A stretch of DNA of 8,714 nt from an uncultured Clostridium sp. (GTDB lineage: Bacteria > Bacillota > Clostridia > Clostridiales > Clostridiaceae), in NCBI RefSeq assembly GCF_937920395.1, contig NZ_CALEVF010000127.1, positions 1-8,714 of the forward strand. The letters run 5' to 3'. The position numbers and the translations under genes are program-made. The notes below the pieces were generated by a model, which had not been told where the DNA came from, searched no databases, and was given only the letters and a program-made list of their open reading frames with translations. This document shows, piece after piece, positions 6,357 to 8,714 of this stretch (positions within the stretch are counted from its first letter, which is position 1; the number at the start of each line of letters is the position of its first letter).

Positions 6357-7145
6357 CTACACCTCTTCAACCAAAGAAACAAATTTTTCAGCAATCTGTG
6401 TATGTTCATTAAAACCTGTTAACTGATTAAATATTTCTTCAAGTGAACCCTCCTTTTGATTATTCTTAAGCTGCTCGAAACTTCCATCAGCAACTATTCG
6501 GCCATCCTTTAGGAGTATTATTCTATCACTTACCTTCTCTACAACATCCATTATATGTGAGGAATAAAATATTGTTTTCCCTTTCTTTGCAAGTGTTTTC
6601 ATAACCTCTTTAAACACCATAACACTATTAGCATCCAATCCACTTAACGGCTCATCAAAAAATAATATATCAGGATTATGAATTAAACTGCATATTATAA
6701 GTAACTTTTGCTTCATGCCTTTTGAATATGAGGATATTCTAGCATTTATAACATTGTCCATTCCAAATAATCTCATTAACTCTTCAGATCTCTTTATGAG
6801 TTTTTTCTCCTCTAAGCCATATATTCCGCCTAAAAAGCTTATATACTCATAAGCAGTTAAATTTTCATATATGTCTGCAAGTTCAGGTACATAACCTATT
6901 TTCTTTTTATACTCTATACTTCCATTGCTTATATCTTGTCCAAGTATTTCAACAGTTCCGAAGTATCCTTCTAATATACCTAACATTATTTTAATAGTAG
7001 TACTTTTACCAGCTCCATTAGTCCCTATATACCCTATAATCTGACCGCGGGGGATCTCCAGATTTATACCATTAAGCACCAAATTATTATCATAACTCAT
7101 TTGTAAATCTTTTATTGATATTATACTTTCTAAATTTCCCATCAT
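6357..7145 (-). CDS. ABC transporter ATP-binding protein (CcmA/drug-exporter type)
   Basis: This is a complete nucleotide-binding domain of about 262 residues. Numbering from the furthest upstream start codon, GTG at 7151: Walker A GTNGAGKST (43-51), Q-loop region GYVPE with E90 in place of glutamine, signature SSYSKGMKQKL (140-150, a degenerate LSGGQ), Walker B DILFFDE (161-167), D-loop SGLD (170-173) and H-loop SSH with H199. The YSKGM signature and VPE Q-loop are usual for ATPases that drive ABC-2-type exporters. It energises the permease encoded 2 bp downstream. The GTG at 7151 cannot be the start: its first G is the last base of the AAGGAG ribosome binding site (7156-7151). ATG at 7145 (5-nt spacing) or 7142 (8 nt) is likely; I use 7145. 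The last 35 residues after the ATPase core are a short family-typical extension. Confidence 0.93.
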   Translation of the reverse strand: MMGNLESIISIKDLQMSYDNNLVLNGINLEIPRGQIIGYIGTNGAGKSTTIKIMLGILEGYFGTVEILGQDISNGSIEYKKKIGYVPELADIYENLTAYEYISFLGGIYGLEEKKLIKRSEELMRLFGMDNVINARISSYSKGMKQKLLIICSLIHNPDILFFDEPLSGLDANSVMVFKEVMKTLAKKGKTIFYSSHIMDVVEKVSDRIILLKDGRIVADGSFEQLKNNQKEGSLEEIFNQLTGFNEHTQIAEKFVSLVEEV

Positions 7146-7183
7146 TTCCACTCCTTAAAGTATTTTATCTGTTTATGTGATTT

Positions 7184-7189
7184 ATTATA
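7184..7189 (-). promoter_or_regulatory. Candidate -10 box for the ABC operon
   Basis: TATAAT lies at 7189-7184 on the minus strand and would start transcription near 7177, about 20 nt before the ribosome binding site at 7156. No good -35 hexamer is seen at 16-18 nt. The box overlaps one copy of a direct repeat, ACTACATAA (7189-7197), so it may need an activator or be blocked by a repressor. Confidence 0.35.
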
Positions 7190-7242
7190 CTACATAATTT
7201 GGTAACTTGAATATGTTTATATATTTGTTATAGACTACATAA
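7189..7242. repeat. Direct repeat ACTACATAA, two copies
   Basis: Identical 9-mers ACTACATAA lie at 7189-7197 and 7234-7242, starting 45 bp apart (about four helical turns), between the divergent ABC and alpha-galactosidase genes. The similarity extends loosely on both sides (TA before, A/T-rich after). The arrangement would suit a factor binding on one face of DNA, but a 9-bp repeat in AT-rich DNA can arise by chance. Confidence 0.25.
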
Positions 7243-7277
7243 ATTTAATTTATTAACTTTTTATAATATATCGATTA

Positions 7278-7286
7278 TGTTACAAT
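7278..7286 (+). promoter_or_regulatory. Candidate extended -10 promoter for alpha-galactosidase
   Basis: TGTTACAAT at 7278-7286 is an extended -10 element (TGn plus TACAAT). The -35 position is only a T-tract. Transcription would start near 7293, giving a leader of about 62 nt. A TATAAT at 7262-7267 is an alternative, but it has no -35 either. Confidence 0.4.
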
Positions 7287-7304
7287 TATAGGTGGATTAT
7301 ATGG

Positions 7305-7320
7305 TTGAAAACGTTTTATA
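7305..7320 (+). promoter_or_regulatory. Palindromic operator candidate (LacI/CcpA-like) before alpha-galactosidase
   Basis: AAAACGTTTT at 7308-7317 is a perfect 10-bp palindrome with a central CG. In context TGAAAACGTTTTAT, it agrees with the catabolite-responsive element pattern (TGNNANCGNTNNCA) except for T in place of C near the end. LacI-family regulators commonly bind CG-centred palindromes upstream of sugar genes. It lies just downstream of the predicted transcription start, a position suited to repression. Binding is inferred. Confidence 0.45.
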
Positions 7321-7354
7321 TTAATGTCAAATAAAATAGAAAGGATGGATATCT

Positions 7355-8714
7355 ATGAATATAATTTTCGAAGAATCTACAAAATCTTTTCACTTGCAAA
7401 CTGGAAAGACAAGCTATATTATGCAAATATGCAAGGGCGGTTATCTAGCTCATCTTTACTGGGGAAAACATATAAGAAAAGCAGTTTACAATGAGCTTTT
7501 ATCATATAAAACAAGAGACTCTTTTTCTCCTAACCCTGTTACTGGAGATAATTGTTTATCCCTGGATACATTACCACAAGAATATCCTGCCTATGGAAAT
7601 ACTGATTTTCGTGTGCCGGCTTATGAGGTTCAACTTGAAAATGGAACTACAATAACGGACCTTAAATTCGAATCGTATAATATATTAAAAGGAAAAGCTG
7701 TATTAAATGGACTACCATCTACTTATGTAGAAAGTGAAAATGAGGCTTTGACCTTAGAAATAGTAATGTTTGATTCTTTAATTGGTCTTAAGGTTATCTT
7801 ATCTTATAGTGTTTTTGATGAACATGACGTTATAACAAGAAGCGTTAGGTTTATAAATGAAGGGGCTACCACTTTAAAACTTCTACGTGCTTTGAGTATG
7901 AGTATAGATTTCAATAAAGATGGATATGATTTCATGCAGCTTTCAGGCTCCTGGGCAAGAGAACGTCATATTGAAAGAGCTCCCCTTAATAGTGGTAACA
8001 AATCTATAGAAAGTAGAAGAGGTGCCAGCGGTCATCAGCAAAATCCTTTTATTGCGCTACTTAGCCATGATGCCACTGAAGATTATGGTGATGTATATGG
8101 TTTTAGCTTAGTTTATAGTGGTAATTTTTTAGCTCAGGCGGAGATTGACCAATATAACACCACTAGGGTCTCTATGGGAATTAATCCTTTTGGATTTTCA
8201 TGGTTACTAGAACCCCATGATACTTTTCAAACCCCAGAAGTTGTAATGGTTTATTCCGCAGATGGTATTGGTAAAATGTCTAGGACTTACCATAAGCTTT
8301 ATAGAACTCGGTTATGTAGAGGCAAATTTAGAGATTCAGTAAGACCAGTGCTTATTAATAATTGGGAGGCTACATATTTTGATTTTAATGCTGATAAAAT
8401 AGAGGCTATTGCAAGTGTAGGTAACGACTTAGGGATTGAACTTTTTGTACTCGATGATGGATGGTTTGGAAAGAGAGATGATGACAAAAGCTCCTTAGGT
8501 GATTGGGTAGTTGATAAAAACAAATTACCTAAGGGACTTAACAACCTTGCAAAACGCATAAATAATCTTGGTATGCAATTTGGATTATGGTTTGAACCTG
8601 AAATGATATCACCTGATAGTAATTTGTATAGATTGCATCCTGATTGGTGTTTACATGTGCCTAATAGAACTAGGTCTGAGGCTAGAACACAATTAGTTCT
8701 TGATTTATCAAGAA
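7355..8714 (+). CDS. Alpha-galactosidase, glycoside hydrolase family 36, C-terminus cut by window edge
   Basis: My own reading from ATG at 7355 stays open for 453 codons to the window edge. It should hydrolyse terminal alpha-1,6-linked galactose from melibiose, raffinose or stachyose. Residues about 20-275 are the N-terminal beta-supersandwich domain of GH36 (with NCLSLDTLPQEYPAYG and DFRVPAYEV). The TIM-barrel domain starts near 325 with NWEATYFDF (W337), then FVLDDGWFG with D367 and D368, then GLWFEPEMISPDS with W412 and E414, a pattern typical of GH36 galactose-binding sites. The catalytic nucleophile (Asp of the KWDMNR-type motif) lies beyond the edge, so activity cannot be confirmed. Full-length relatives are about 730 residues. 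No signal peptide is seen, so the enzyme is cytoplasmic and depends on sugar import from elsewhere. AAGGA (7341-7345), 9 nt upstream, supports the start. It is divergent from the ABC operon. Confidence 0.95.
   Translation, partial: MNIIFEESTKSFHLQTGKTSYIMQICKGGYLAHLYWGKHIRKAVYNELLSYKTRDSFSPNPVTGDNCLSLDTLPQEYPAYGNTDFRVPAYEVQLENGTTITDLKFESYNILKGKAVLNGLPSTYVESENEALTLEIVMFDSLIGLKVILSYSVFDEHDVITRSVRFINEGATTLKLLRALSMSIDFNKDGYDFMQLSGSWARERHIERAPLNSGNKSIESRRGASGHQQNPFIALLSHDATEDYGDVYGFSLVYSGNFLAQAEIDQYNTTRVSMGINPFGFSWLLEPHDTFQTPEVVMVYSADGIGKMSRTYHKLYRTRLCRGKFRDSVRPVLINNWEATYFDFNADKIEAIASVGNDLGIELFVLDDGWFGKRDDDKSSLGDWVVDKNKLPKGLNNLAKRINNLGMQFGLWFEPEMISPDSNLYRLHPDWCLHVPNRTRSEARTQLVLDLSR

Noticed and set aside
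4693..7145. Assigning a substrate (bacitracin, lantibiotic, sodium) to the ABC pair
   Set aside because: No immunity, sensor or biosynthetic gene is adjacent, and the permease shows no substrate-specific motif I recognise.
8299..8559. An 86-codon open frame on the minus strand rich in Ser and Leu
   Set aside because: It lies wholly inside the alpha-galactosidase catalytic domain on the opposite strand, has no recognisable domain, and its composition is what antisense of this gene would give. It is a shadow frame.

Overview
The window reads as a low-GC Firmicutes chromosome, most likely a Clostridium or close relative. The coding DNA is very AT-rich, A/T-ending codons dominate, and most genes carry strong AAGGAGG-type ribosome binding sites. 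The protein families present (LytTR regulator, LemA/DUF2207, YaeR-like VOC protein, ABC-2-like exporter, GH36 alpha-galactosidase) are common in that group. The genus is inferred; nothing in the window fixes it.

Layout: seven genes run on the minus strand and one on the plus strand. From right to left along the minus strand: an ABC ATPase (6357-7145) and its multi-spanning permease (4693-6354), 2 bp apart; a ClpP-like serine peptidase (3942-4580) followed by a long hairpin (3871-3913); a YaeR/GloA2-type glyoxalase-fold protein (3337-3723) with a good sigma-A promoter; the pair DUF2207 membrane protein (1301-3286) and lemA (734-1276), followed by a terminator-like hairpin; and a LytTR response regulator (1-498) cut by the left edge. 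On the plus strand, a GH36 alpha-galactosidase begins at 7355 and runs off the right edge. It is divergent from the ABC genes across a 209-bp shared regulatory region.

How the genes work together: three small units are clear (ABC ATPase plus permease; DUF2207 plus LemA; single genes with their own signals). I see no evidence that the units form one pathway, and no CRISPR, tRNA, rRNA, IS element or phage module. The alpha-galactosidase lacks a signal peptide, so it should act on sugars already imported by a transporter outside the window.

The most unusual point is the start of the DUF2207 gene. The only conventional start (ATG at 3214) has no ribosome binding site and cuts off most of a textbook signal peptide. 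The signal peptide is restored if translation begins at an ATC (or ATT) codon at 3286 (3289), correctly spaced from an AAGAAGG site and just downstream of a TATAAT box. I found no convincing undescribed multi-gene system; the other findings are regulatory-scale observations.
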